Below are positions 8,043 through 16,161 of a stretch of DNA of 64,000 nucleotides, one piece after another (the stretch's first letter is position 1; each line of letters begins with the position of its first letter). The stretch covers positions 3,629 to 67,628 of the forward strand of contig CAUUKX010000002.1 of assembly GCA_963545585.1 (NCBI GenBank), written 5' to 3'. A model generated the notes under the pieces. It was not told the DNA's origin. It worked only from the letters and a program-made list of their open reading frames with translations, and ran no database searches. Source of the DNA: W11650 sp963545585. Its GTDB lineage: Bacteria > Bacillota > Clostridia > Lachnospirales > Vallitaleaceae. The translations under genes were made by a program, and so were the position numbers.

Positions 8043-10124
8043 ATGGCAAAAAATTTGGTAATTGTAGAATCTCCGGCCAAGGCCAAAACAATCAAAAAGT
8101 TTTTGGGCAAAAATTATACAGTGGAAGCTTCGATGGGGCATGTTCGAGATTTGCCGAAAAGCAGTTTGGGGGTTTCGCCGGAAAATGATTTTGAGCCGAA
8201 ATATATTACGATTCGCGGAAAAGGGCCGCTGATTGCAAGCCTGAAAAAAGAGGCTAAAAAAGCGGATAAGATTTATCTGGCGACTGACCCTGACCGGGAG
8301 GGCGAAGCAATATCATGGCATTTGCAGACGATTTTGGAAAGTATGAAAGCACCGATTTACCGGATTACTTTTAATGAAATTACCAAACAGGCAGTATCTT
8401 CCTCGATTAAAAAGGCCAGACCGATTGATATGGATTTGGTGGATGCTCAGCAGGCCAGACGGGTGCTGGATCGGATTGTCGGCTATAAAATCAGTCCGCT
8501 GTTGTGGGCCAAGGTTAAAAAAGGCCTGTCGGCCGGTCGGGTGCAGTCGGTGGCGCTGCATTTAATCTGTGAGAGGGAAAAAGAGATTGATGCTTTTTTG
8601 CCGCAGGAATATTGGACTTTGCAGCTGGATTTGACGGATGCCAAAGGAAAAAATAAGTTTCGGGCGGACTTTTACGGCACGGATGGCAAAAAAATAGAAT
8701 TGGGCAGTGAAGCGGAAACAGAAAAGGTTTTGGCGGAGCTGTCTCAGGAAAAGCTGGTGCTGGCGGAGAAGAAAGAAGGTACTCGTCGGCGAAGCGCACC
8801 GCTGCCGTTTAAGACCAGCACCTTGCAGCAGGAGGCGGCTAAGGCGTTGAACTTTACCACCGCCAAGACCATGCGTCTGGCTCAACAGCTGTATGAAGGC
8901 GTGGATATTCCGGGGCGGGGGACTTTGGGCTTGATTACCTATTTGAGAACCGATTCGGTTCGGATTGCCGAAGAAGCGGCGGCAGCGGCCGATGAGCAGA
9001 TCCGCAGTGCATATGGTGAAAAATATTTGCGGACGGATGCGCCGAAGGAGGCAAAGAAAGGCCGAAGCCAGGACGCACATGAAGCCATCCGGCCATCAGT
9101 GCCGGAGCTTTCTCCGGCCGAGGTTAAGGAAGCCCTCGGGCGGGATTTGTTCCGCCTGTATCAGCTGATTTGGCGGCGATTTATGGCCAGCCGAATGGCG
9201 GCGGCTGAATATAAAAGCGAAAGACTGACTATTCGGGCAGGAGAGTATGAACTGCGCACTTCTGGTCAAAGCTTGGAGTTTGATGGTTATTTAAAATTGT
9301 ATCAGGAGTTTGAAGAAGAAGAGAGCGAAGCGGAAACGTCCATCAGTGATTTTGCGAGTCTAAAGCAGGGTGCGGCGCTGAAAATAAAGGACAGTCAGAA
9401 GCAGCAGCATTTTACCCAGCCGCCGGCTCGCTATACCGAAGCATCTTTAGTTAAGCTTTTGGAGGAAAATGGAGTCGGCCGGCCCAGTACCTATGCGCCG
9501 ACAATCAGCACGATTCTGGTTAGAGGTTATGTGGCCAAGGAGCAAAAATCCTTTTTCCCGACAGAACTCGGAGAAATTGTGGATGCGATTATAACCAAAT
9601 ATTTTGACGATATTGTCAATATTGATTTTACAGCCGAAATGGAAGAAAAACTGGATCGGATTGAGGACGGCAACTGCGACTGGCGGATGCCGCTGCGGGA
9701 GTTTTACCCGGAGCTGGCGGCTGATGTGGAGCGGGCGGAGCAGGAATTGGAGAAAGTAGAAATCAAAGACGAAGAAACCGATATCCCCTGCGAAAAATGC
9801 GGTCGCAACATGGTGATTAAGTTAGGGCGTTACGGTAAATTCTTGGCTTGCCCGGGTTTTCCCGAGTGCAGCCATACCAAGCCTTATTTTGAAGTACTTC
9901 CCGGGGTGCTTTGCCCGAAATGCGGCAGTGCGGTGCAGATTAAGAAAACAAAAAAAGGTCGGCGTTATTTTGGATGTGAGAATAATCCGGAATGTGATTT
10001 TATGGTGTGGAATGAACCAGTGGCCAAGAAATGTGGAAACTGCGGTTCAATGATGCTGCGCAAGGGAAAGAAAATTCTTTGTTCCAATGAAGCATGCAAA
10101 CATATTGAGGATGCCGACGAGTAA
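8043..10124 (+). CDS. topA: DNA topoisomerase I (type IA)
   Basis: Relaxes negative supercoils by transient single-strand cleavage through a 5'-phosphotyrosine. The 693-residue protein starts with the Toprim domain (VIVESPAKAKTIKKFLG; the acidic DPDREGEAISWH). The active-site tyrosine is Tyr300 in LITYLRTDSVRI. The C-terminus carries three zinc ribbons, each with four cysteines: CEKCG...CPGFPEC, CPKCG...CENNPEC and CGNCG...CSNEAC. AGGAGG precedes the ATG. Length and layout are normal for Firmicute TopA. In Bacillus it is followed by trmFO-xerC-hslVU-codY; here codY is next. Confidence 0.98.
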   Translation: MAKNLVIVESPAKAKTIKKFLGKNYTVEASMGHVRDLPKSSLGVSPENDFEPKYITIRGKGPLIASLKKEAKKADKIYLATDPDREGEAISWHLQTILESMKAPIYRITFNEITKQAVSSSIKKARPIDMDLVDAQQARRVLDRIVGYKISPLLWAKVKKGLSAGRVQSVALHLICEREKEIDAFLPQEYWTLQLDLTDAKGKNKFRADFYGTDGKKIELGSEAETEKVLAELSQEKLVLAEKKEGTRRRSAPLPFKTSTLQQEAAKALNFTTAKTMRLAQQLYEGVDIPGRGTLGLITYLRTDSVRIAEEAAAAADEQIRSAYGEKYLRTDAPKEAKKGRSQDAHEAIRPSVPELSPAEVKEALGRDLFRLYQLIWRRFMASRMAAAEYKSERLTIRAGEYELRTSGQSLEFDGYLKLYQEFEEEESEAETSISDFASLKQGAALKIKDSQKQQHFTQPPARYTEASLVKLLEENGVGRPSTYAPTISTILVRGYVAKEQKSFFPTELGEIVDAIITKYFDDIVNIDFTAEMEEKLDRIEDGNCDWRMPLREFYPELAADVERAEQELEKVEIKDEETDIPCEKCGRNMVIKLGRYGKFLACPGFPECSHTKPYFEVLPGVLCPKCGSAVQIKKTKKGRRYFGCENNPECDFMVWNEPVAKKCGNCGSMMLRKGKKILCSNEACKHIEDADE

Positions 10125-10130
10125 AGGTGA

Positions 10131-10263
10131 TTGCCGCAGTTCGAGTTCGGGTAAGCTTACCGAATTGCTCATGTGTGCGTTCCGCAAATAGCCCGTTAGG
10201 CTTGCTATTTTTTGCAAGCAAACATGCTAAAATAGCAGGCCTACGGGCTGCTTGCCTGAACTG
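10131..10263 (+). repeat. Structured inverted-repeat region between topA and codY
   Basis: An outer pair CAGTTC (10137-10142) / GAACTG (10258-10263) encloses a hairpin around TTCGGGTAAGCTTACCGAA and a strong inner stem, in which AGCCCGTTAGGCTTGCTATTTT (10190 on) pairs imperfectly with AAAATAGCAGGCCTACGGGCT (to 10249). No long T-tract follows, so it is not a standard terminator. Only one copy is seen in this window. It may be a mobile-repeat relic, a structured RNA, or topA 3' UTR processing structure. Confidence 0.6.
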
Positions 10264-10515
10264 TAGACAAAATTCTTAAAATTATTTTGCAGATTAGGTT
10301 GAAAAGAAATGAAAATTGAGTTATAATGACTGAAGTGATGATTAAGATTGTGTTATAAAAAATGATACGTATGATTAAAAATGAGTTATAATAAAATATG
10401 AATATAGAACCGGCTTTCCTGTGTTGGTTTTAGCCAGTGCTTTTATTTCTTTTCGTTGGCGTGAGGCAAAAGCAACGGTATGGCATAGAAATTATTTTGG
10501 ATCAGGAGGATGAAG
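10264..10515 (+). promoter_or_regulatory. codY upstream region with repeated GAGTTATAAT-like boxes
   Basis: This AT-rich leader has three related boxes: GAGTTATAAT (about 10318), GTGTTATAAA (about 10351) and GAGTTATAAT (about 10390), spaced by roughly 33-39 bp. Each resembles a sigma-A -10 element. They could be alternative promoters or tandem protein-binding sites; CodY autoregulation is known in other Firmicutes, but I see no clear CodY box (AATTTTCWGAAAATT). No good -35 pairs with them. Confidence 0.4.
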
Positions 10516-11292
10516 ATGAGCGTACAGTTATTGGATAAGACCAGAAAAATTAATCGTTTGCTCCAGAGAACAGGGGATGAGCGAATTGACTTTTCTGATA
10601 TTTCCGAGGTAATGGGCGAAGTTATGGATTCAACCGTGCTGATTATCAGTCGAAAGGGCAAGTTGCTGGCTTCTTATGAAAGACATAATATTCCGATTAT
10701 TGAACAATTTTTGACAACCAAATCTGGCGAATATATCAACGAAAAGTTGAATGAGCGACTGTTGAACATTTTATCGACCAAGGAGAACATTAACTTAGTC
10801 ACCCTTGGTTTTAGCGATGATATCACCGAGCAGGGATATTTAGGGTTGGCGATTCCGGTGGATATTGCCGGTGAGCGGCTGGGTACCATCTTTTTATACC
10901 GGCTGCGTCAGGAATATATGATTGACGATTTGATTTTGGCAGAATATTCGGCTACGGTGGTGGGGCTGGAGATTACCCGGTCGATTAATCAGGAAGAATC
11001 GGAAGAAACCAGAAAACAAAACATGGTGCGCTCGGCTATCTCTACGCTGTCTTTTTCTGAGCAGGAGGCGGTTCGCCATATTTTCCGTGAATTAGAAGGC
11101 AACGAAGGCGTACTGATTGCGTCCAAGGTGGCTGACCGTGCCGGGATTACCCGGTCGGTAATTGTCAACGGCCTGCGTAAGCTGGAATCGGCCGGTGTGA
11201 TTGAGACTCGTTCGCTGGGGATGAAGGGAACTTATATCAGTGTGGTCAATGATAATTTATTAAAGGAATTAGACGGCTTAGAACAGGCATAA
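10516..11292 (+). CDS. codY: GTP- and branched-chain-amino-acid-sensing repressor CodY
   Basis: Global regulator of nutrient-limitation genes in Firmicutes. The start MSVQLLDKTRKINRLLQ at 10516 has AGGAGG at 10504-10509; an in-frame ATG at 10510 touches the ribosome site and is less likely. The 258 residues match the usual ~259. The N-terminal GAF domain (residues 1-155) binds isoleucine/valine. The C-terminal winged helix contains ASKVADRAGITRSVIVNGLR, the recognition region. It sits directly before flgB as in Bacillus and many Clostridia. CodY represses motility genes in some species, so its position is suggestive but not proof of regulation. Confidence 0.97.
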   Translation: MSVQLLDKTRKINRLLQRTGDERIDFSDISEVMGEVMDSTVLIISRKGKLLASYERHNIPIIEQFLTTKSGEYINEKLNERLLNILSTKENINLVTLGFSDDITEQGYLGLAIPVDIAGERLGTIFLYRLRQEYMIDDLILAEYSATVVGLEITRSINQEESEETRKQNMVRSAISTLSFSEQEAVRHIFRELEGNEGVLIASKVADRAGITRSVIVNGLRKLESAGVIETRSLGMKGTYISVVNDNLLKELDGLEQA

Positions 11293-11338
11293 ATTTAAGA
11301 TGTTGTGAAAGTTTAAAGCTCTCGGAAAGGGGGAAACA

Positions 11339-11716
11339 ATGACAAGCGGATTGATTGCCGGTTCGGAAGTGGCTTTGTACCGCAAGGCAATAAGTGCGGC
11401 ATGGGAAAGAAACAGAGTAATTTCGCATAATATGGCGAACAATGACGTGGCAGGATATAAGCGCCTGGATGTTAAGTTTGAGGATCAGCTAAGGAATGCG
11501 GTGGACAGCCGCCGCCGGATTGATGTGGCGAAGCTGGAAAAAGTCAGACCAGAGGTTTTTACCGATAAATCAAATTTGAGTTACCGCTGGGATGGCAATA
11601 ACGTAGATATGGATACGGAAGCGGCCTATTTGGCGGAAAATACACAGCGCTATCAAGCACTGATTACGCAAATGAATTATAATTTTGCTCGTTTGAAAAT
11701 GGTAATGAGCAAATAG
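11339..11716 (+). CDS. flgB: Flagellar proximal rod protein FlgB
   Basis: First gene of the fla/che locus, preceded by AAAGGGGG. The 125-residue rod subunit is exported by the flagellar type III system and polymerises on the MS ring. The N-terminal rod motif is SHNMANNDVAGYKRLDVKFEDQL (given here as the conserved ANN-x-x-GYK core) and the C-terminus is helical with NTQRYQALITQMNYNF. Length is typical (129 in B. subtilis). flgC starts 17 bp downstream. Confidence 0.95.
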   Translation: MTSGLIAGSEVALYRKAISAAWERNRVISHNMANNDVAGYKRLDVKFEDQLRNAVDSRRRIDVAKLEKVRPEVFTDKSNLSYRWDGNNVDMDTEAAYLAENTQRYQALITQMNYNFARLKMVMSK

Positions 11717-11733
11717 CGGAGGAAGGAGAAGAG

Positions 11734-12174
11734 ATGGCTTATTTTGATTCCATGAAAATCAGTGCTTCGGGTATGACTGCGCAAAGGCTGCGGGCCGATA
11801 TTATCGCCCAGAATCTGGCGAACGTCAAAACAACTCGGGCGGCGGACGGCAAGCCTTATCGGCGGCAGACGGTGTTGTTTGAAACTTTGCAGCGGAGGCA
11901 GCAGTTTAAAGATATTTTGACCAATTTTATGGGTAAGCAGACGAACGGCGGTGTTAAAGCGGCTCGGATTGTGCAGGATCGTTCTCCGTTGACAACGGTT
12001 TACGAACCGAATCACCCAGATGCTGATGAAAACGGCTATGTCAGTTATCCGAATGTCAATGTAGTTCAGGAAATGACGGATTTGATTTCGGCGCATCGTT
12101 CCTATGAGGCAAATGTGACTGCTTTTAATGCGACTAAGGCGATGATTAGTAAGGCGCTGGAGATTGGCAGATAG
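11734..12174 (+). CDS. flgC: Flagellar proximal rod protein FlgC
   Basis: This 146-residue rod subunit has the flg-family N-terminus (MKISASGMTAQRLRADIIAQ followed by NLAN) and C-terminal helix (NVNVVQEMTDLISAHRSYEA). It forms the proximal rod with FlgB, FlgF-type proteins and FliE. GGAGAAGAG precedes the ATG. It is tightly spaced between flgB and fliE. Confidence 0.97.
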   Translation: MAYFDSMKISASGMTAQRLRADIIAQNLANVKTTRAADGKPYRRQTVLFETLQRRQQFKDILTNFMGKQTNGGVKAARIVQDRSPLTTVYEPNHPDADENGYVSYPNVNVVQEMTDLISAHRSYEANVTAFNATKAMISKALEIGR

Positions 12175-12185
12175 GGGGATAAAGG

Positions 12186-12494
12186 ATGATATATCGAATT
12201 GGTCCGGCAGGGCTGGAAACCAAGATGCTGGAAACTTTGGGAGTGAAAAAAACTTCCGATGCTGCATCGTTTGGTAAGATTTTTCAAAAAGCGGTTGCGG
12301 ATCAACTGTCCGCTACGAATGAATTGATTCGGGGAGCCGATCAAAAAGGAATTGATTTTGCACTAGGCAAGACCGATGATATTGCCGAAGTGATGGCGGC
12401 GCAGGAAATAGCGAATGCCTCGCTTCAGTTCACGGTGCAGCTGCGCAACTCTTTTTTGGAAGCGTATAATGAAATTATGCGTTTGCAGGTATAG
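12186..12494 (+). CDS. fliE: Flagellar hook-basal body adaptor FliE
   Basis: FliE joins the MS ring (FliF) to the rod and is the first exported substrate. The 102-residue protein has the typical N-terminal variable part and the conserved C-terminus (DIAEVMAAQEIANASLQFTV then QLRNSFLEAYNEIMRLQV). It starts at ATG after GGGGATAAAGG and lies between flgC and fliF as in most bacteria. Confidence 0.93.
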   Translation: MIYRIGPAGLETKMLETLGVKKTSDAASFGKIFQKAVADQLSATNELIRGADQKGIDFALGKTDDIAEVMAAQEIANASLQFTVQLRNSFLEAYNEIMRLQV

Positions 12495-12554
12495 AAAAAA
12501 CTTTTTATTTTTAAGGTTACCGGCAACTATTGTTATTATTTTTGAGGTGTGAAA

Positions 12555-14156
12555 ATGCCAGCTTTTATAACCCGTATATCGGAACAAATAACAAAGACCT
12601 GGAATCAGTTTGAGCGCAAGCAAAAGATACAGTTTATCGCAATTTTAGCGATTGCGGTGGTGGCGATTGCCGTTTTGGTTATTTACCTGAACCGGCCGCA
12701 GTATGTTTTGTTTGAGCGCAACATGGATCCGGCGCGAGTAAATTCGATGAAAGAAGTTTTCGATGCCGAGAAAATTAAATACACGATCGAAAACAATGCG
12801 ACTGCCATTTACATCGAGCGAAGCCAAAGACAAAACGCAACACTGGCATTACAACGGGCGGGCATTTTAACGGCAGATCAAATCGATTATGACAAACTGT
12901 TTGAGAACAGTTTGACCATGACCCAAGAGGAAAAAAGGTTAAAACAAAAATTATTTTTACAGAGTGAATTGGAAAAAAGCATTGAGCTTTTGGATGTGGT
13001 AGCCGACGCTGATGTGGCCATTGTGATGGCGGATCAGGAACGGACGGTACTGGATGACCAAACTCCGGCTTCGGCGGCAATTACGCTCAAGCTGAGAGAT
13101 GAGATTACCGAAAAGCAAGTGCTGGGCATTGTTTCTCTGGTTTCCAAATATGTTAAGAATTTGGATAAAAACCATATTTCAATTCTGGACACGACTGGTC
13201 GGCTTCTGTATGACGGCGATGCAGCCGGAAGTTTGAACGGTATGAGCGGCAATATGGATTATAAAGTGCAGCAGGAGCTTTTGATTCAGCAGAAAGTACG
13301 GTCTATTTTGCTTTCGCGCGGAGAATATGATGATGCCTTTGTAACGGTGGATTTAAAGATTGATTTCAGCGAGTCGACGGTTGTTTCTGAAAAGTACTGG
13401 CCGCTGGACGGCACCACCAAAGGCGTGACCTCTGAAGAAGAGCGGCGCAATGTCGAGACCAACAACACGGAAAATGCCAATCCGGCAGGAACGGATGCCA
13501 ATCAGGAAACAACATCCACCTATTTGACGCAGGCTGGCAATTCCAACTCGACAACTGAGGAGAGCAAGACAGCCTATAAGGTGGATACCGAAAAATCAAC
13601 GACTTACCGGCCAAACGGTGCGATTGATTATCAGGAATCCAGTGTGGCGGTGGTTTTAAATAAGTTTAAAGTTTATGATCAAGCTTTGCTGGAAAGTCAA
13701 AAAGCCTTAGGTGAGTTGAGTTGGGAAGATTTTAAGGAGCAAAACAATGTCCGCCGTAAATTGGAGGTGGATCCGGATATCGTTACTCTGATTAGCCGGG
13801 CGACCAATAATATCCCAAATCCCGCCGTGCTGGCTTATGAGGTGCCGAAGTTCATTGATAAGCCAAGTTCGCATAATGTGATTCAGGATTATATTTTACT
13901 GGGCATTATCCTGCTAATGGTCATCTTGTTGGCAGTTGCCATCTTCTTAGGCACCAAGCCGGTTGAAGTGGTTAAGACCGAGCCGGAACTTTCGGTTGAG
14001 CAGCTTTTGACCAGTACCAGAACTGAAGAGCCGAAAGAGCCGATTACCGAGTTTAAGTCGGAAGTCAGAAAACAGGTCGAAAAGTTTGTGGACGAAAATC
14101 CGGAAGGAGCGGCGACTTTGCTGCGCAACTGGTTAAATGATCAATGGGGAGGCTGA
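12555..14156 (+). CDS. fliF: Flagellar MS-ring protein FliF
   Basis: Inner-membrane ring on which the rod, export gate and C-ring assemble. ATG at 12555 has GAGGTG at 12544-12549; a GTG two codons upstream is part of that ribosome site. The 533 residues contain an N-terminal membrane helix (FIAILAIAVVAIAVLVIYL), two ring-building domains (motif YVLFERNMDPARVNSMKEVF; SVAVVLNKF), a polar low-complexity insert rich in N/T/S/E, a second membrane helix (ILLGIILLMVILLAVAIFLG) and a FliG-binding tail (ATLLRNWLNDQWGG). Its last codons overlap the ribosome site of fliG. Confidence 0.97.
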   Translation: MPAFITRISEQITKTWNQFERKQKIQFIAILAIAVVAIAVLVIYLNRPQYVLFERNMDPARVNSMKEVFDAEKIKYTIENNATAIYIERSQRQNATLALQRAGILTADQIDYDKLFENSLTMTQEEKRLKQKLFLQSELEKSIELLDVVADADVAIVMADQERTVLDDQTPASAAITLKLRDEITEKQVLGIVSLVSKYVKNLDKNHISILDTTGRLLYDGDAAGSLNGMSGNMDYKVQQELLIQQKVRSILLSRGEYDDAFVTVDLKIDFSESTVVSEKYWPLDGTTKGVTSEEERRNVETNNTENANPAGTDANQETTSTYLTQAGNSNSTTEESKTAYKVDTEKSTTYRPNGAIDYQESSVAVVLNKFKVYDQALLESQKALGELSWEDFKEQNNVRRKLEVDPDIVTLISRATNNIPNPAVLAYEVPKFIDKPSSHNVIQDYILLGIILLMVILLAVAIFLGTKPVEVVKTEPELSVEQLLTSTRTEEPKEPITEFKSEVRKQVEKFVDENPEGAATLLRNWLNDQWGG

Positions 14157-14160
14157 TAAA

Positions 14161-15159
14161 ATGGAATTAAGAGGGATTCAAAAAGCAGCAGCTTTGTTGA
14201 TTTCTTTGGGGCCGGAGCGGTCTTCGGAAATCTTTAAGTATTTAAAAGAGGACGAGATTGAACAGCTGACCTTAGAGATTGCGAATACTAGGTCAATCAG
14301 TGCCGATCAAAAAGAAGCGCTGCTTGGTGAGTTTTATGAAATATGTCTGGCACAGCAATATATCAGCGAGGGCGGCATCAGTTATGCCAAGGATGTTTTG
14401 GAAAAAGCGCTGGGCACAGATAAAGCGCTGGAAGTTATTGGGCGTTTGACTTCTTCCTTGCAGGTTAGACCGTTTGAATTTGTTCGCAAGACTGAACCGG
14501 CACAACTGCTTAACTTTATTCAGGACGAGCACAATCAAACAATTGCTTTGATTTTATCGTATTTAAATGCTGGTCAGGCATCGATGGTTTTAGCAGCTTT
14601 GCCGCTTGAGAAGCAAGCGGATGTAGCGCGCCGAATTGCTAAAATGGATAGAACCAGTCCTGATGTAATTAAGGATGTGGAAGACATTTTGGAAAGAAAA
14701 CTGTCCTCTTTGGTGACGCAGGACTTTACCATTGTCGGCGGCATCGAAGCGGTGGTCGATATTTTAAACTCGGCCGACCGGGCAACAGAAAAACATATCA
14801 TGGAAACTTTAGAGTTAGAAGATGCGGAACTGGCCGAAGAAATCCACAAGAAGATGTTTGTGTTCGAGGATATTCTGACCTTAGACGACCGTTCGGTGCA
14901 GAGAGTGCTGCGTGATGTTGACAACAATGTACTGGCGATTGCTCTGAAGGGACAAAGTGAAGAAATTCAAAGCCTGATCTTTAAGAACTTGTCTAAACGT
15001 TTGGCGGCTATGATTAAGGAAGAAATGGAATTTATGGGACCGGTTCGGCTCAAGGATATTGAAGAATCACAGCAGACGATTGTCGGCGTAATCAGAAAAC
15101 TTGAGGATGCACAGGAGATCGTTATTTCCAGAGGCGGAGGTGACGAGATCGTTGTCTAA
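14161..15159 (+). CDS. fliG: Flagellar motor switch protein FliG
   Basis: C-ring torque component that contacts FliF, FliM and the MotA stator. The start at 14161 (MELRGIQKAAALLISLGPE) has GGGGAGG 8 nt upstream. The 332 residues hold three armadillo-like domains. The middle domain contains the EHNQTIALILSYL motif and the C-terminal domain the torque helix region (FVFEDILTLDDRSVQRVLRD). Length is normal. fliH begins inside its last codons. Confidence 0.97.
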   Translation: MELRGIQKAAALLISLGPERSSEIFKYLKEDEIEQLTLEIANTRSISADQKEALLGEFYEICLAQQYISEGGISYAKDVLEKALGTDKALEVIGRLTSSLQVRPFEFVRKTEPAQLLNFIQDEHNQTIALILSYLNAGQASMVLAALPLEKQADVARRIAKMDRTSPDVIKDVEDILERKLSSLVTQDFTIVGGIEAVVDILNSADRATEKHIMETLELEDAELAEEIHKKMFVFEDILTLDDRSVQRVLRDVDNNVLAIALKGQSEEIQSLIFKNLSKRLAAMIKEEMEFMGPVRLKDIEESQQTIVGVIRKLEDAQEIVISRGGGDEIVV

Positions 15160-15952
15160 AATAATTAAGCAAAGCTACGCAGCGTTTTCTCCAGAAAAAA
15201 AAGTGATTCAAAGCATTGGGGAACTGCGGTCGGCACCACCGAAACAGCCGAAAGAAGATAATGCTTTAATTAGGGCGGCGCTGGATGCGGCAGAAAATGT
15301 AAATCAGGAAAAAGAAGAGGCGGCGATTCGCTCAGAGGCGGAATGGACGGCGGAAATGGAGGCCAGACAAGCCGAAGCGGAGCGGATTTTAGAAGAAGCC
15401 AATGCGGCCAAGGCCAAGATTTACGAGGATGCGTACAACACTGGCATGGCCAAGGCCAAAGAGGAACTGGAGCGGCGGCGGGCGATTTTGGAGCAGGAAT
15501 ATGCCGATAAGAAAGACAGCATAGAAAAGGAACTGCGCCGGAAGTATCAGTCCAAATACGCAGGTCAGCTGCGCCGGCTGGAAGGCGATATGATTCTGTG
15601 GCTGAAAGGGATGCTGGAAAAATTAGTCGGAGAGGCCAGCCGAAAAGAGGAAACCCTAATTCATCTGGTGCGGATGGGTTTGCAGGAGATTTCTTTGCAG
15701 GGCGATTTAATTATCCGGGTATCGGAAGAGGACTTGAATTATGTTTGGGAGCATAAGGCTGAGCTAACGGAAGAATTAAGCGAAAAGCTGACAATTGAGG
15801 TTCTCAAGGATAAGGCTCTGAAAAAAAATCAATGTATTATCGAAACAGTGATGGGCAATATTGAATGCAGTTTAGATGTCCAGCTCAAAGGAATTGTTGA
15901 CGAACTTCGGCTCATCTATGAAAGCATTATAAAAAATGAAAACGGAAGTTAG
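15152..15952 (+). CDS. fliH: Flagellar export ATPase regulator FliH
   Basis: FliH dimers hold the FliI ATPase at the export gate/C-ring. The best start is TTG at 15152 with GGAGGTGA 8 nt before; this overlaps the end of fliG by 8 bp. The 267 residues have a long alanine/glutamate-rich coiled coil (about residues 30-150) and a conserved C-terminal domain with GDLIIRVSEEDLNYVWEHK and the ECSLDVQLKGIVDELR ending. Sequence conservation of FliH is low, so the call rests on the coil, C-terminal motif and position between fliG and fliI. Confidence 0.9.
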   Translation: MSKIIKQSYAAFSPEKKVIQSIGELRSAPPKQPKEDNALIRAALDAAENVNQEKEEAAIRSEAEWTAEMEARQAEAERILEEANAAKAKIYEDAYNTGMAKAKEELERRRAILEQEYADKKDSIEKELRRKYQSKYAGQLRRLEGDMILWLKGMLEKLVGEASRKEETLIHLVRMGLQEISLQGDLIIRVSEEDLNYVWEHKAELTEELSEKLTIEVLKDKALKKNQCIIETVMGNIECSLDVQLKGIVDELRLIYESIIKNENGS

Positions 15953-16161
15953 CCGCAGCCGTTATGGCGGAGGCGGATACATAATACCGGTTGGGCAGCC
16001 GGAGCTGCCAATTATTTCTATCTTACATCTAAGTTTATCTCAAAATATTTTATCCCTAAATTAAGGCTAACTTGTCTGCTATCGGCTCTGGGAATCGAGT
16101 AGAGCCAAAAGAGAAAAGTTGAGCCCCAAAAATCAGAATCGGAAAAGTAAGGGGCAGGAGC
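15953..16161 (+). other. 209-bp gap between fliH and fliI with hairpins
   Basis: This is an unusually large gap within a compact operon. It holds a GGCAGC-CGGA-GCTGCC hairpin (about 15994-16009) and, at 16083-16124, a segment resembling the 3' end of the dispersed repeat (CGGCTCT...GAGCCAAAAGAG...AAAGTTGAGC). No open frame with a start signal is seen. Confidence 0.55.
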
